From the NCBI GenBank assembly GCA_016169945.1, contig JADLSH010000312.1, forward strand, positions 124,001 to 188,000: 64,000 nucleotides of DNA. The letters are read 5' to 3'. The stretch is from Trachythela sp. YZ-2020. Taxonomy: Eukaryota > Cnidaria > Anthozoa > Malacalcyonacea > Clavulariidae. This document shows, piece after piece, positions 34,297 through 45,339 of this stretch. Position numbers and translations under genes: made by a program. The notes below the pieces were generated by a model. That model was given only the letters and a program-made list of their open reading frames with translations. It did no database searches and was not told where the DNA came from. Numbering within the stretch: position 1 is the stretch's first letter; every line of letters starts with the position of its first letter.

Positions 34297-35647
34297 CTTG
34301 CCGAAATACCAAAAAACAATGCTTTGCGGTCGTAGTGCGCCCACCACCTGCCTTCAGTTCATATATTTTTGTAATTTGACATTAATTCTGTTTTCTGAAA
34401 TCCCGGCTATCTCGAACTTTTTGTTGTTTTCCTTGGCTGTTGGAGATAGCGGCCTTCTACTGTAATTAATATAATACGTAATCGTTTTGAATCATTTGGC
34501 TATATTTGCCTGCAGCTTGATAACCAGGTGTACTAATTTTTCCTATTAATGCAGCCAAGTTTATCTGTATACTAAATAGCAACATATTACAGGATATCAC
34601 TATATGAATGAGCTGCAGGCTTCAAATTTCGAGGAATAGGTCGAGTGTGCGTTCAGGTTTCTGAAATAAACTTAATTTTGAGTTTATTCACATAATATAT
34701 GGATCAATTTAAATTCATTATCAAAGATCATTAATGCAATATTTGCATGATAACCGCACAAATAAGAACATATATATCCTTGAACTTTGACGCAAGGAAC
34801 TTTATTTCGCAGGAATTTCCAGGAATTTTTGAATTTCTTATAGTTGTGTACATAAGTGAAGCTGTCAAAACAATGTTGAAATTTCTATTTTTTCTGTCAT
34901 TTTGAAAATTCAAATTTTGAACTGAGACTTTTCTTACGCATAATCTGGTACTGTACTACACGTCGCAGTATAGATGAAACTTCTTTTCATCAGTTGCAGT
35001 ATCTTTTTGTATGCTGAGCACCACATGTTTTTCGAAACGTCTTCTAAATAGACTATAGGACTTTATAGGGTACGTTATAAAATATTGTTTCAACATACCG
35101 CGTGTGTCCTAAAAAGACTTTTGCTCTTTCATTTAATGTAACGTAAAAACTGGATCAGCTTTTACACTCAAATAAGTTCAGCGAAATATAAATGTTTGAA
35201 TTTGGAGTACATTTGAAAAGTTATTCAAAAACGGCATAACTTATTAAACTAATTTGAATGTATTTCCTATTTGATTGCAATTACTGCATGCCTATTTCAA
35301 TAAACTTAAGTTAATTTAGGGGTCAGCCTCGTTGGGACCTAGTGTCCGTTCCCGCATTAAGCTTATCTTGTCTAGAGCATCGTGTTGTTTGTATAGATTG
35401 TATGTATTTCATTTATGTCATTGGTATGCTTGTTATTCCCAGAAAATTTATAATTTAGTTAATATTTCCCCGCCTTTGGAATTAAAACAATTAATTTGTA
35501 ACGTCCCACTAACAAACAGCCCAGAAAATTTGCTGAGGCAATTGCATGTTAATAAACATGCCAAATTGGGCTCAAGAAATTATCCGATATTCCTTTGATG
35601 GCATGGTTTTTCGCGCTAGAACAGAGGGGACTTTAGTCGACGTTGCT

Positions 35648-35692
35648 CGAAATAATCGCGGGCGCGAGCGTTTTCCCTAGCGATTATTGTTT
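35648..35692. repeat. Hairpin AATAATCGC...GCGATTATT
   Basis: Inverted arms around GGCGCGAGCGTTTTCCCTA. AATAATCGCGGGCGCG also occurs at 50930-50946, so this belongs to a dispersed repeat. Otherwise 34.5-36.4 kb holds no gene that I can support. Confidence 0.5.
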
Positions 35693-37691
35693 TCCGGAGT
35701 TTGACATTCAATTTCGAAGGGCGTCGAAGTTTATGACATTGTGATTCACTGTATTTTAAAATATCGTTTTTCTTGCTGCAAGTAGTAATACAGTAACTAT
35801 TCATTACGTATTAAGTGCTTTTAATACGAAAAAATTGCAAAGAAGACTAACATTTTCATGAGGGGGAATGGCTGGCGATTTTTACATTTGGACGTTTTGG
35901 AAAAGCTTTGGAACAGCGTCAAACAATCCGACTTTATACTTTAAAATGGGGCACGGAAAAACCGTAAAAAGCGACGAAAATTATTCTTTGTTCTGTTAGG
36001 AAACATTTTCAGAAAGATAAATATATGAATATGTCGAAATTGGGTACGAAATGAGACGAACTTTTCGTTGAGTATTCCGCAGAGCTGTTGTGAGTCGTTT
36101 GATATGACAGGCATTTTTACGAGGTATATTCTCGCATTTTATCGTCGTTTATGTTCCCACAAAGGAAAGTCAACTTTTATTTGTTATTTAAGCTACCTAT
36201 ATGTGACTCGATGGTGTGTATTTCTTCGATTTTTAAAATATTTGCACAAAAAAAGTTTCGAAAGGCATCAGAGCACATAAATATAAGGTAAAAATTTCCA
36301 ATTCAAATTCAAGTATTTATCTCAAAATTTCCTATTTCAACAGTTTTTTTTTCTTGTATGTTAAAATATACATAATGCTGGTCGTACAAACGTGGTGCCT
36401 AGTGACTTGAGGGGAAATGTCTGATCTTGGCAGAGCAACTTGACACGTTTAAAGGAGCCAAAGTCTTATGATATACCCACTATCCCCTCTACTAATATAA
36501 GAGGGCTCACTAAGAAAGTGGATGAGATCCAACAAATTGCTGTACTGAATTATGATAGCGTTATTTGCATAACTGAATCCTGGCTATCTCCAGCTATCCC
36601 CGACTCCTGTGTTTCTATCCCTGGCTACAATTTGTTCCGTAAGGATCGTCTTAACACTTCTGGTGGCGGAGTGTGTGTCTATTTGGACCATAAAATCCCA
36701 TGTAAACTTCTAGAGTACTGCGACGAGGATAATGCTGAATCGATATGGATCTCAATGAGGCCGCACAGGCTACCACAAGAAATTACATCAATAGTGCTTG
36801 GCGTGACATATCATTCGACGAGTACCAAAGAATTTAGAATGTCATTTTACGAGAGCACGTGCAGTTAAATCTTGATACTTTGTTGAAGAAGCAGCCAAAT
36901 GCGCTTGTTTTAATAACTGGCGAGTTTAATCCCACCTCAACTGGATTCCAGGCCAAGAGCATAACCCAAGCGAACCACCTTAAACAGCTTGTAGCTTTCA
37001 AAACCCGAGATTCGGGTACTTTAGATTGTTTTTTACGAATAGACCTAAGTTATTTATTGTATTCCAGCTACCCAAAGTTGGGTCGTCTGACTATTATACA
37101 ATTTTAGCAAAACCAAGTTCACCGCCTATGACCAAACCAACGATAAAGAGAATTAAAACTCGTGATATGCGCGATAGTGGGTGGAGAGCGTTGGGACAGT
37201 GTCTCACGCAAAATAACTGGACTCCAGTTCTCAGTGCCAGATCGCGTGAAGATATATTCAAGCTCTTCATGTCAGATCTCAACCAAGCTATTGACACATT
37301 TCTCTCGCAGATAGATAGTAGTTAAAAAGCATCCAACGGACCGCCCATGGATCACTAGTAAGATTAAAATGTGGATAAACAAGCGCCAATCCGCATTTAT
37401 CCAGCAAGGAAAGAATTCAATTGCTTACCGATTTTGCAGGAATAAGGTCCAGCGTGGTATTCGAGAAGCAAAATATAACTACTTTCACAATAAGGTAGCT
37501 GATGTGGAAAGAGTAAATCCTTCAAAGTGTGGAGAGAGATAAAAAAGTTAACAAGCCAGGATGTTCAACAGGAGTGGCATCATCAATTTCTCGACACCAA
37601 TACAGATATCAAGTCTCTGCATAATAAGATCAACGACTTTTTTTAGGTCTTACGGCGCACTTTCCACCTCCGCATCAAAGCGACCCACCTC

Positions 37692-40465
37692 CAGACAGAT
37701 AAGATAAGATAAGAGAAGATAAAGCTCTATTTAAATACCCTTACTCCTTCAGCAGTTTTGCTGGTTTCCAAGGAGGGCGTGAAACTTTAAAATACAGAAA
37801 TATACATAACTAAGGTTACATGATCATATTAATTAAGGATTAATTGATTAATTATATAATCATATTAATATTTACAAAGACTACAATTGATTTAAAGCAG
37901 GCTAGTATCAGCAATCAACGTATTAAAGGAATTCAACAATCTGCAAATCTCAGATTGCAAGATAAGCCATTCCAAAGCTTCGCTCCGCAAAACCCAATAC
38001 CTTTTTTAAGTACTCAGTATTTGGTTTTGGTAAATACAATTTGAATTCATTGTTACGCAAGTTATAGATTTGTTGTGGAGCAAAAGAACTTTCAAAAATT
38101 TCGGTCATAGCAATCGGTGCTTGCGAATGATTAATTTTATACATAAGTCTGGCCTTCATGATCAGTCTGCATTCTTTTAAGGTTTTCCCACCCAAATCGG
38201 ATAACGCAGCTTCAGACTGACCATGCTCATTGCTATGTCCTAATATGACCCTTGCTGCTCTATTTTGTGGAGTCTGAATTCGATTGGAAAGCGTGGCACC
38301 AATTGGGTCCCACATAAGGCAGCAGTAGTAAAAAAAGGTTGAACCAAAGCGTAATAGACTGATACAAGTGACTCGCGAGAAACACAACTCCTTAGTCTTC
38401 TGATTGTACCAATTCCAGATGACGCTTTTTTACATATTTCCTCCAAGTGATTGTCCCAAAACAAAAATTGGCAATTTGAATACCCAATGATTTAGTTTTT
38501 GTTACTCGTTTAATGGATACATTGTCTATCATAATGTTTGGTTCAGATGTAAGATTATTAACGTTAAATCGACTTCCAATTAATAAATATTCCATGAGGG
38601 ATTCCATGAGCGATCCTTGAGGAATGCCCATCTACACAGCACATTTGCGAACGATTTAATAGATGTGAACTAAGAAGGTTTACTACCGATGGCTTAAAGC
38701 GGTAAAAATCTAATTTCTTAGTCAGAATTTAATGATTCACCGTATCAAAGGCTTTTTTTAAATCCTGAAACACGGCAATATTAAACAAACCACCATCTAT
38801 GTTTGAGTACCATTCATTGGTGCTATGTAACAGAGCGTCAGCGGATGAATGCAGGGGTCTGAAACCAAATTTGAATTTCGAAATGCGATTGTTGCATTTA
38901 AATAATTAAATAATTGCTGATAAAGAATTTTCTCAAATACCTTACTTATTGCTGGCAAGATAGAAATTGGACGGTAATTATCAAGTATATTTCTTGCCCC
39001 GGATTTGTGCAAAGGAACAACTTTTGTGATCTTCCATTCAGATGGAAATGATTCGGTAGCAATCGAATAGTTAAAATGCATGGCTAAGGATTGCATAATA
39101 GCAGGAGAAGCTAGCTTCAAAATCTTGCTTGAATTTTATCAATTCCAGTTGCCTTAGAAGTAGAGATCGAGTGTAACATATCAGAAACAGTTTGCGGATC
39201 AACACAGTGTGAATTAAAAGTACAATCACTGGATACATCAGTCAAGTATTCAGTAAATGAACTACATCCACTTTCAACAGAATCCGCAATCTTTGAGCCT
39301 ACTCTGGTAAAGTAATTATTAAAACATTCTGAAACTTCTTCAGGCCCAACAATATCCTCATTTTCCACTTTAAGATTATGTATAATTGGTTTAGGTTGTT
39401 TTCTACCCGATATGCTATTTATCGCTTTCCGTGCATCTTTTGGGTCCTTGTTTTTATTAATCAAAATCTGTAAAAGATTTCCTTGTCATTTCGTAAATTA
39501 GAATTTACCCTATTTCTGAGCGGCTTGAAAGTAATCCAGTCAGCATCAGATTTAGAAATAATGGCCTTGCGCTTCATTCGATCTCTCTCGAAAATCAAAT
39601 TTTTAGTATCCTTATTAATCCAAGGAATATTATGTTTACTCCTTATTCTTTTAGAAATTAATGGCGCATGTTTGTCAAAGACTGCCAGAAAGAATGTTTT
39701 CCAAAGTGACCATTTGAGGTAAATATCAGGTTGTAGCTCAGTCAGGTGCCATGGCTCATTAAACAAATCTTCCAGAAAACTATTAGAATTAAAATTTCTA
39801 AAATTACGAACTTGAACACTCTTATGAGAATGGGTCTTTGCAATAGAATTAGATTTCCTAACTACGTGTAGAGGTTATGATCACTTATTCCCAAAGGAAT
39901 TACATCAGACAGAATAATATGTTCCGGGTTTGAGGTAATACAAACATCTATTAAAGTGGAGGATAGCTGGGTAACAGCTTTGGTTGAGTAATTACTTGTG
40001 ACAGTTGATACGATTCCATGAGTAAATTAAGCCTTTTCGTGACATGACTAGACGAATCTAACATATCACAATTTAGATCACCAAAAATGTAAATTTCCTG
40101 AAATTCAATATCGTTTATGAAATTATCACTTTTCGAAAAACATTCTACAGAACAATTTGGAGGTCTGCAGATTGAGCCTATTATAAATTGCTTAGTATAA
40201 GGTTTGTGGATTTCAATGCAGACTGCCTCTAGATTGTCAGGCACTCTGCGGCTAAGATTGCAATAGCTAATGGCCGAAATGTTTTGTAGTAAGCAACACA
40301 CGAATTTCATCCATAGGCTTTGGTAAACTTGTTACATTGAGCATGGCCATTCCCAAACCTCTGATTTTCGAAAAATCAACCGAATTTTGCATATCGATTC
40401 TACTGACACCAGTCTGCCCTACAAATGAATTCCTTGTCTCCGACAGTGAAGTCCTATAGAGCTTT
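37692..40465 (-). pseudogene. LINE, minus strand, nested in the plus-strand LINE
   Basis: The 3' end is a (TTATC)n tail (37692-37720). Reading leftward: endonuclease N-terminus (LGMAMLNVTSLPKPMDEI), then a jump of about 70 residues to SRRVPDNLEAVCIEI and IFGDLNCDML, so the endonuclease has an internal deletion. Polymerase motifs follow: WINKDTKNLIFERDRMKRK, NYRPISILPAISKVFEKILY, KKAFDTVNH and IPQGS. The YADD segment that should come next is missing (IPQGS runs straight to MEYLLIGSRFN). The tail QNRAARVILGHSNEHGQS...LMYKIN is conserved. It cannot be active. It is related to, but distinct from, the copies at 11 and 48 kb. Confidence 0.85.
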
Positions 40466-41243
40466 ATCATCGATTCAAGTGAGCAGGTCCGTTGGCCCAG
40501 ATGACTTCCCAAACAAACTTTGAAAAAAAATTTCCGTTAAAGTTGGCTCCTATCATCCGAGACATTTACAACTAGTCGACGAAAGAAGGGTACATTCCAT
40601 CCATCCTCAAGTCTTCTATTTTCATCCCGGTTCAAAAGGTGACCCCTCCTAATGCTATTGAGAATAATCTTAGACCAGCCTCTCTAACCTGTACAGTAGC
40701 CAAGATAATGGAGTCCTTTACGTGCACCAGACTTTTATCTTAATTACAAGACAAGTTTGACACTCGTCAATATGCCCGTAAGGACAATCAACTACAGACG
40801 CTCTTCTCTATATGCTGCAAGCTATTTATGAAGCGATGGATAGTGGCGAGGCAGGTGCTCGGATTTTCTTTGCAGACTTTAGCAAAGGGTTTGATCTTAT
40901 TGATCACACCATCCTAATGCAAGAATTGATCGAACTGCAAGTCCATCCTGCGCTTCTGAGCTGGATCGCTGCTTTTCTGACCAACTGGAAGCAAGCTGTA
41001 AGAATTGGAGGAGTTCTATCAGACTGGCAGACTCTAAAAGGAGGATTACCCCAAGGGACCAAACTAGGGTTATGCTATTTACGGTCATGACTAACAAACT
41101 CCTTAATGATTGGCACCTTCATACATAATTTGTCGATGACACGTCTGCCGTAGAGATTATCCCAAGAAACTCTATAACTCTTCTTAACACGACTTTAAAT
41201 GATATTCAAAATTTTGTCGTGGCTCATAACATGAAGTTAAGCC

Positions 41244-41252
41244 CAAGTAAGT
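41244..41252. repeat. 9-bp target duplication, left
   Basis: CAAGTAAGT, identical to 43379-43387, inside LINE coding sequence. Confidence 0.9.
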
Positions 41253-42210
41253 CAGCCTCGTACCCAGGCGCTTTTAAGGAAAAGAATAAAAATCGCGTTC
41301 AGCTAATTTATAGAGATCAGTGGCTAAGCTGAGCGAGCGCGCGGGGGTGCTTGGGGAGGTCGCGACGAAGGAAGCGCCTGGCAGAAAATGTATTAAAGAT
41401 GGCGGCAGTGTTCGATCAGAAATATTTTGTGTCCGAATGATGAATGCACTGCGAAGAGTTTTTTCTGGAAAACAAAAGCATTTTAGTGTACTTTCATATA
41501 TTTTTTACGTATTAATTAAATAATAAAACATTGATAATTTGCAATTTAATTTAATATTGTTATTTATAAGTTAAAATTGTACTTTCCTGCCAGTGTGACA
41601 GTGTCCTGGCTAATGTAATCTCAACTCCCATCTGAATATCATTAATTTGGTTTTCTAAAAACAGAATTTCTGTTTTATGCTCACTGAATTATTGCATGCA
41701 TGTGCTTTCTGCCATTTGTTTTCACAGAAAGATTAGTACCTATTAAAATCACACACACACACTGTGATTTGACAGCAGTGTACGTATAGACCATCGATCA
41801 TTTCTCATACTCAAATTGTAATGAATTCATGCTATGTTTAAAACATTTTAGGGCTACTCCTATATGGGGGGCACTCTGTGCTTTGTCTTTCACATTCGGA
41901 TTTCAATGACCGACAGGGCCATGCTACCCTTTCCCCAGGGTCCCTGAAAGATATTTTTATCAGGCTCTAAAAAAGTTCAGCAAATAACATTCAAACAAGA
42001 CATTGAAAGTCATTTGCTGGGCTATTACTGTATATCCATTTTTAAGTTTTCTCAGGTTTGTTATTGTATTAATCACCTCAAAATCTCATACTATATATTA
42101 AAGCAAAATAAAACACCCTAATTGCATTATGCTACAAACATTAAATTTATACTATGGCATGCAGACAGAATAATTTTACAAAATACAACACATTTGTTCA
42201 CATTCAGTAA

Positions 42211-42216
42211 TTTATT
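42211..42216 (-). promoter_or_regulatory. Polyadenylation signal for the small gene
   Basis: AATAAA on the minus strand, about 122 bases after the stop codon of the three-exon gene. Confidence 0.45.
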
Positions 42217-42337
42217 TCTGTTTTGTTGGACCTGGCAAACATGCTTTAACTGTTCGAGTGAGAATGTCCTTCTCGTTGGATGTCAAATCAAGCAAATCCA
42301 TCACAATGACTGTTTCACATAAATATTTGATTCTTCA

Positions 42338-43128
42338 TCAATACTCAGCAACATGTTCTAGCTCAGTTGACAACTTATGCCTTCTCTCATCACACTGGGA
42401 ACTGGACAGATTGTAAGCTAAAAAGAACACAAAGCACACTGTTTGACCCATGGGCTGTTTACATCACAATAGGTTGATCCTAGCCACAAGGTTACCCTGG
42501 TAACCAGTACCCTATAGTCTATTGTGTGTTAGGGTGATGCTAGAGATAGGGTTACCTTTGCAAAAGGTCATTGTTTTTCTCTACATAAGCCATGTAAAGA
42601 CATCCTACCTTAATATTCACTACGAATGTGACTGTATGTCAAAACAACAAAGGCGTCATATGATTAATATACATACATATCAATCCGACAACTATTTTAA
42701 ACAATATCCATGTCACTTTGGCAAGTTGGTAGCAATATAGCCTGTTGGTAGGTTATGTGAGCCTACCTCATGAATATACTGGTTATTTACGGATCCTCTT
42801 GGTAACCATGCTACTTCAGTCAATATCAAGAAGCACTGACAGATTTTTAAATGAATACATAACAAAATACACAATGCCTATGACTATATTATTATAAAAT
42901 AATAAAAAACAAGAGTAAAAATTACCTTGAACATCGAGTTGTCGAAAGGAAGTATTAAATTCATCGTCTGAACTAAATTCTGCATATAAAAGAAACTTGT
43001 TTTAGCGGTACAAATTTACCAAAATCGTAGACTGTGGCTGTGATCAAGCATTCAATTGTTATTGTATATATTTTCATAAAAATACCTGTAGTTAGAGCTT
43101 CTGGAAAAGAATGGTCTGTTTCATCCAT
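42338..43128 (-). CDS. Small three-exon gene inside the Mutator-like element (43128-43086, 42979-42926, 42417-42338)
   Basis: ATG at 43128 opens MDETDHSFPEALTT and ends at ACAG|GTATTT. The second exon (TATATGCAG acceptor, CAAG|GTAATT donor) gives EFSSDDEFNTSFRQLDVQ. The third (TTTTAG acceptor) gives AYNLSSSQCDERRHKLSTE, then LEHVAEY and TGA at 42340-42338. All three junctions keep one frame (phase 1 each) with no stop, for a predicted 58-residue acidic protein without signal peptide or membrane segment. A polyadenylation signal follows. Function unknown. It is either a captured host gene, as in Pack-MULEs, or a product of the element. A chance run of four good splice sites in phase is unlikely but possible. 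Confidence 0.55.
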
Positions 43129-43378
43129 ACAGATATCAATGATAACACACCAGGGAAAAAAACTGACGAAAAGGCACCTCAAATCAAGCGATGGAAAGGA
43201 TTCTTCACATTTCGGTCAAAATTCTTCACTTATCTGCATTTTCTGCCAGGTGCTTCCCCCTCTCGTCGCGTCCTCCCCAAGCACCCCCGCGCGCGCGCTA
43301 ATCTCAGCCACTGATCTCTATAAATTAGCTGAACGCGATTTTTTTTCTTTTCCTTAAAAGCGCCTGGGTACGAGGCTG

Positions 43379-43387
43379 CAAGTAAGT
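43379..43387. repeat. 9-bp target duplication, right
   Basis: CAAGTAAGT; the LINE frame resumes here as SKCKEML. Confidence 0.9.
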
Positions 43388-44014
43388 GTAAAGAAATGCT
43401 GATAAACTTTCTAGACAACACCAGCTTTTTACTCCGCCCTATTATAATCGGTAACAATGTTGTCGAGCGTGTGAAGAATTACAAAATCTTGGGTGTTATT
43501 ATGGATCATGACCTAAAGTGGAATAACCACGTTGATTACATCGTTAAAAAAGCATCCAAGAAATTGTATTCTCTAAGAGTATTGCGGAGAGCTGCCGTTA
43601 ATCAGCATAACATTCTCAAAGTATATTTAAGTACAATACGACCAGCACTGGAATGTGCTGTTCCCGTTTGGCAAAATATTCCGGATTTCTTATCAGATGC
43701 AATTGAGGTAGTGCAAAAAAGGGCACTGGAGATCATTTTTCCAGAGTCGGAGTCGTATGCAGAGTTCCTCGATCTAGCAGAGTTACCAACTTTGAAGATA
43801 AGAAGAGATAATTTGTGTGTTAAGTATATGAACAGGATGAAGTGTAAGAACCACGCCTTATTTAACTTGCTACCAAAGCCAGTTGTTTGTGACACGATTT
43901 TAACTTAAGGAGGAACTCTTTTTAATGACATTTGTATTTGTAGAACAGAGAGATCCCACTCCTTTTTTACTTTTAAATACTTTTATTACCCTAGTACTAT
44001 TGCCTTAAGTAAAT

Positions 44015-44058
44015 ACTAAACTAATTAGTACTATATACTAAACTAATTAGTACTATAT
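44015..44058. repeat. 22-bp direct repeat, two copies
   Basis: ACTAAACTAATTAGTACTAT is repeated back to back in the LINE 3' UTR, itself containing the palindrome CTAATTAG. Confidence 0.85.
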
Positions 44059-45339
44059 ACTACTTTATATTGACATTAATAATTAGAAATTCTGTAATGT
44101 AATTTAAGCTCGTCAATTCAGTAATTGTGCTGCAAAATAGTTTTTTTAATAAACGACTAATAAAGAAATAAATAAACCTCAGTTAACTCGACAGTTTCGG
44201 GACCCTATTTTCGTTGTCTCATTCCGTAGCCATATTTTGTCAACAGATTTCTTATTAATTCTGTGGAAAGGGTTCCGTGTGTTTTAAATTGATTGTCTAT
44301 TTTGTACTAAGTGGAAATTATCGCGATTCCTTGATGTGAATGGATTTTGAATACATGTTACACTGTTGTGTCTATGCAACAATTTCAGTACCTTGTACCG
44401 AATCTCAGTTAGCAAAAATTCTGCCTTTTCCAACACCTTTTTCCCAGCCTGTTTTAAAGGTTAAATAATATATATTTTGATAAAACTAGTTTTCGTGCAG
44501 TGAAAAATTGTCCAAGTGCATGTTCAAGAAAGGTGAATTTACATGTATGATTTTTCTTTTACGACGAGCGTTCGAAAATGTATAAATATTAAAGTGGTAT
44601 TTGTCGGGCGAAATTACACTTCGGGGTAACGTTTTTATTTCTACTTCAACGTTCTTATTACAAAACAAACATCTGTCACTTGGAAAAGTTGAAAATTCTG
44701 AATATACAAACAATAACGACACAAGAAAACGCTCTCATATTAATCTACAATATGGCAAATTTGCTAATCACATTGCTCGCTTTTAAAATTCAGTCACGCG
44801 ATAATCCCGCGCTACATGTACTTCACGCTTGCCTCTCCGGGCGCATGCGCAGACAAAATTCCCCTCTGTTTCCAGCTAGGCGATTAACTCTTGTCATAGG
44901 ACATGCTTTTCAGTTCAAAAATGTTGATCTTTGAAACTATTATGCTATAGATGCGTTATTTTGAGCACAACAGAATTATATATATATGAAATTTAACCAG
45001 GTATTATTTAATAGTCCATTTTATACTAATCTTTAGCATGCATTGTCACAAAAACGCTTATTCAATTTAAAAATCGATAGATCAGTCAACATCACATGAA
45101 AATTTTATTGTAATGCACCAAAATTTATGTCGGCATCGTCTGGATACCATCTTATTTGGGTGAAATAGCTGTTGACGTTTTTACATTACATTAAATCAAA
45201 TAGTGAAAGTAAATTTTGGGACACCCGCGATATAAATATTTAACTTTATTCTTATAATAAACATAATATTACGAGCATTGTGCTGTTATATATTTTAATT
45301 ACATTACTTGATCAAAAGTATAGGAATATATAATTAGTA

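Larger units (their letters stand above)
28581..34463. mobile_element. 5.9-kb TA-flanked element carrying a nuclease-HIRAN gene and a SANT-like gene
   Basis: The left end CAGTAGAACTCTGCTATGTC and the inverted right end CAGTAGAAGGCCGCTATCTC match imperfectly, each next to TA. Further in, a second inverted block (GGTGGGCGCACTACGACCGC, then AAAGCAT) is shared between about 28791-28820 and 34316-34350 with almost no change. ATCTCGAACT-type motifs recur near both ends. Two convergent spliced genes fill the interior. The CAGTAGAA ends and TA resemble pogo-type Tc1/mariner elements; the XPG-family cargo recalls Academ elements. No DDE transposase was recognised, so the superfamily is open. Confidence 0.65.
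41253..43378. mobile_element. Mutator-like element, 2.1 kb, with ~140-bp inverted ends
   Basis: CAGCCTCGTACCCAGGCGCT starts both ends (the right one inverted), and similarity runs for about 140 bases with a few changes, including a CG-repeat block. The 9-bp duplication and long inverted repeats are the Mutator pattern. No MULE transposase is present; the only gene is the small spliced one on the minus strand. The insertion splits a LINE codon run cleanly. Confidence 0.85.
36440..44170 (+). pseudogene. LINE (CR1/jockey-like), plus strand, in three pieces
   Basis: Piece 1 (36440-37690) encodes the apurinic-type endonuclease (STNIRGLTKKVDEI, CITESWLSPAIPDS, GGGVCVYLDH, LITGEFNP) and the linker to the polymerase. 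Piece 2 (40466-41252) gives the reverse transcriptase: VGPDDFPNKL, LRPASLTCTVAKIME, RIFFADFSKGFDLIDH with the first catalytic Asp, GGLPQGTKLG and the FVDDT box, each in one of two frames. Piece 3 (43388-44170) continues KCKEMLINFLD, then the thumb and tail (YKILGVIMDHDLKWN, LRVLRRAAV, PIW-type RPALECAVPVW). Removing the Mutator-like insert and one duplication restores the frame between pieces 2 and 3 exactly. It ends in an A-rich tail near 44165. Frameshifts and stops show that it is dead. Confidence 0.85.

Noticed and set aside
28581..34463. Ordinary pogo/Tigger transposon
   Set aside because: The TA and CAGTAGAA ends would fit, but no pogo DDE transposase is seen and the cargo is an XPG-HIRAN gene, so I left the superfamily open.
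43230..43457. ORF across the right inverted end of the Mutator-like element
   Set aside because: A matching frame appears in the left end, as expected from a duplicated terminus; the CG-repeat and non-coding nature argue against a gene.
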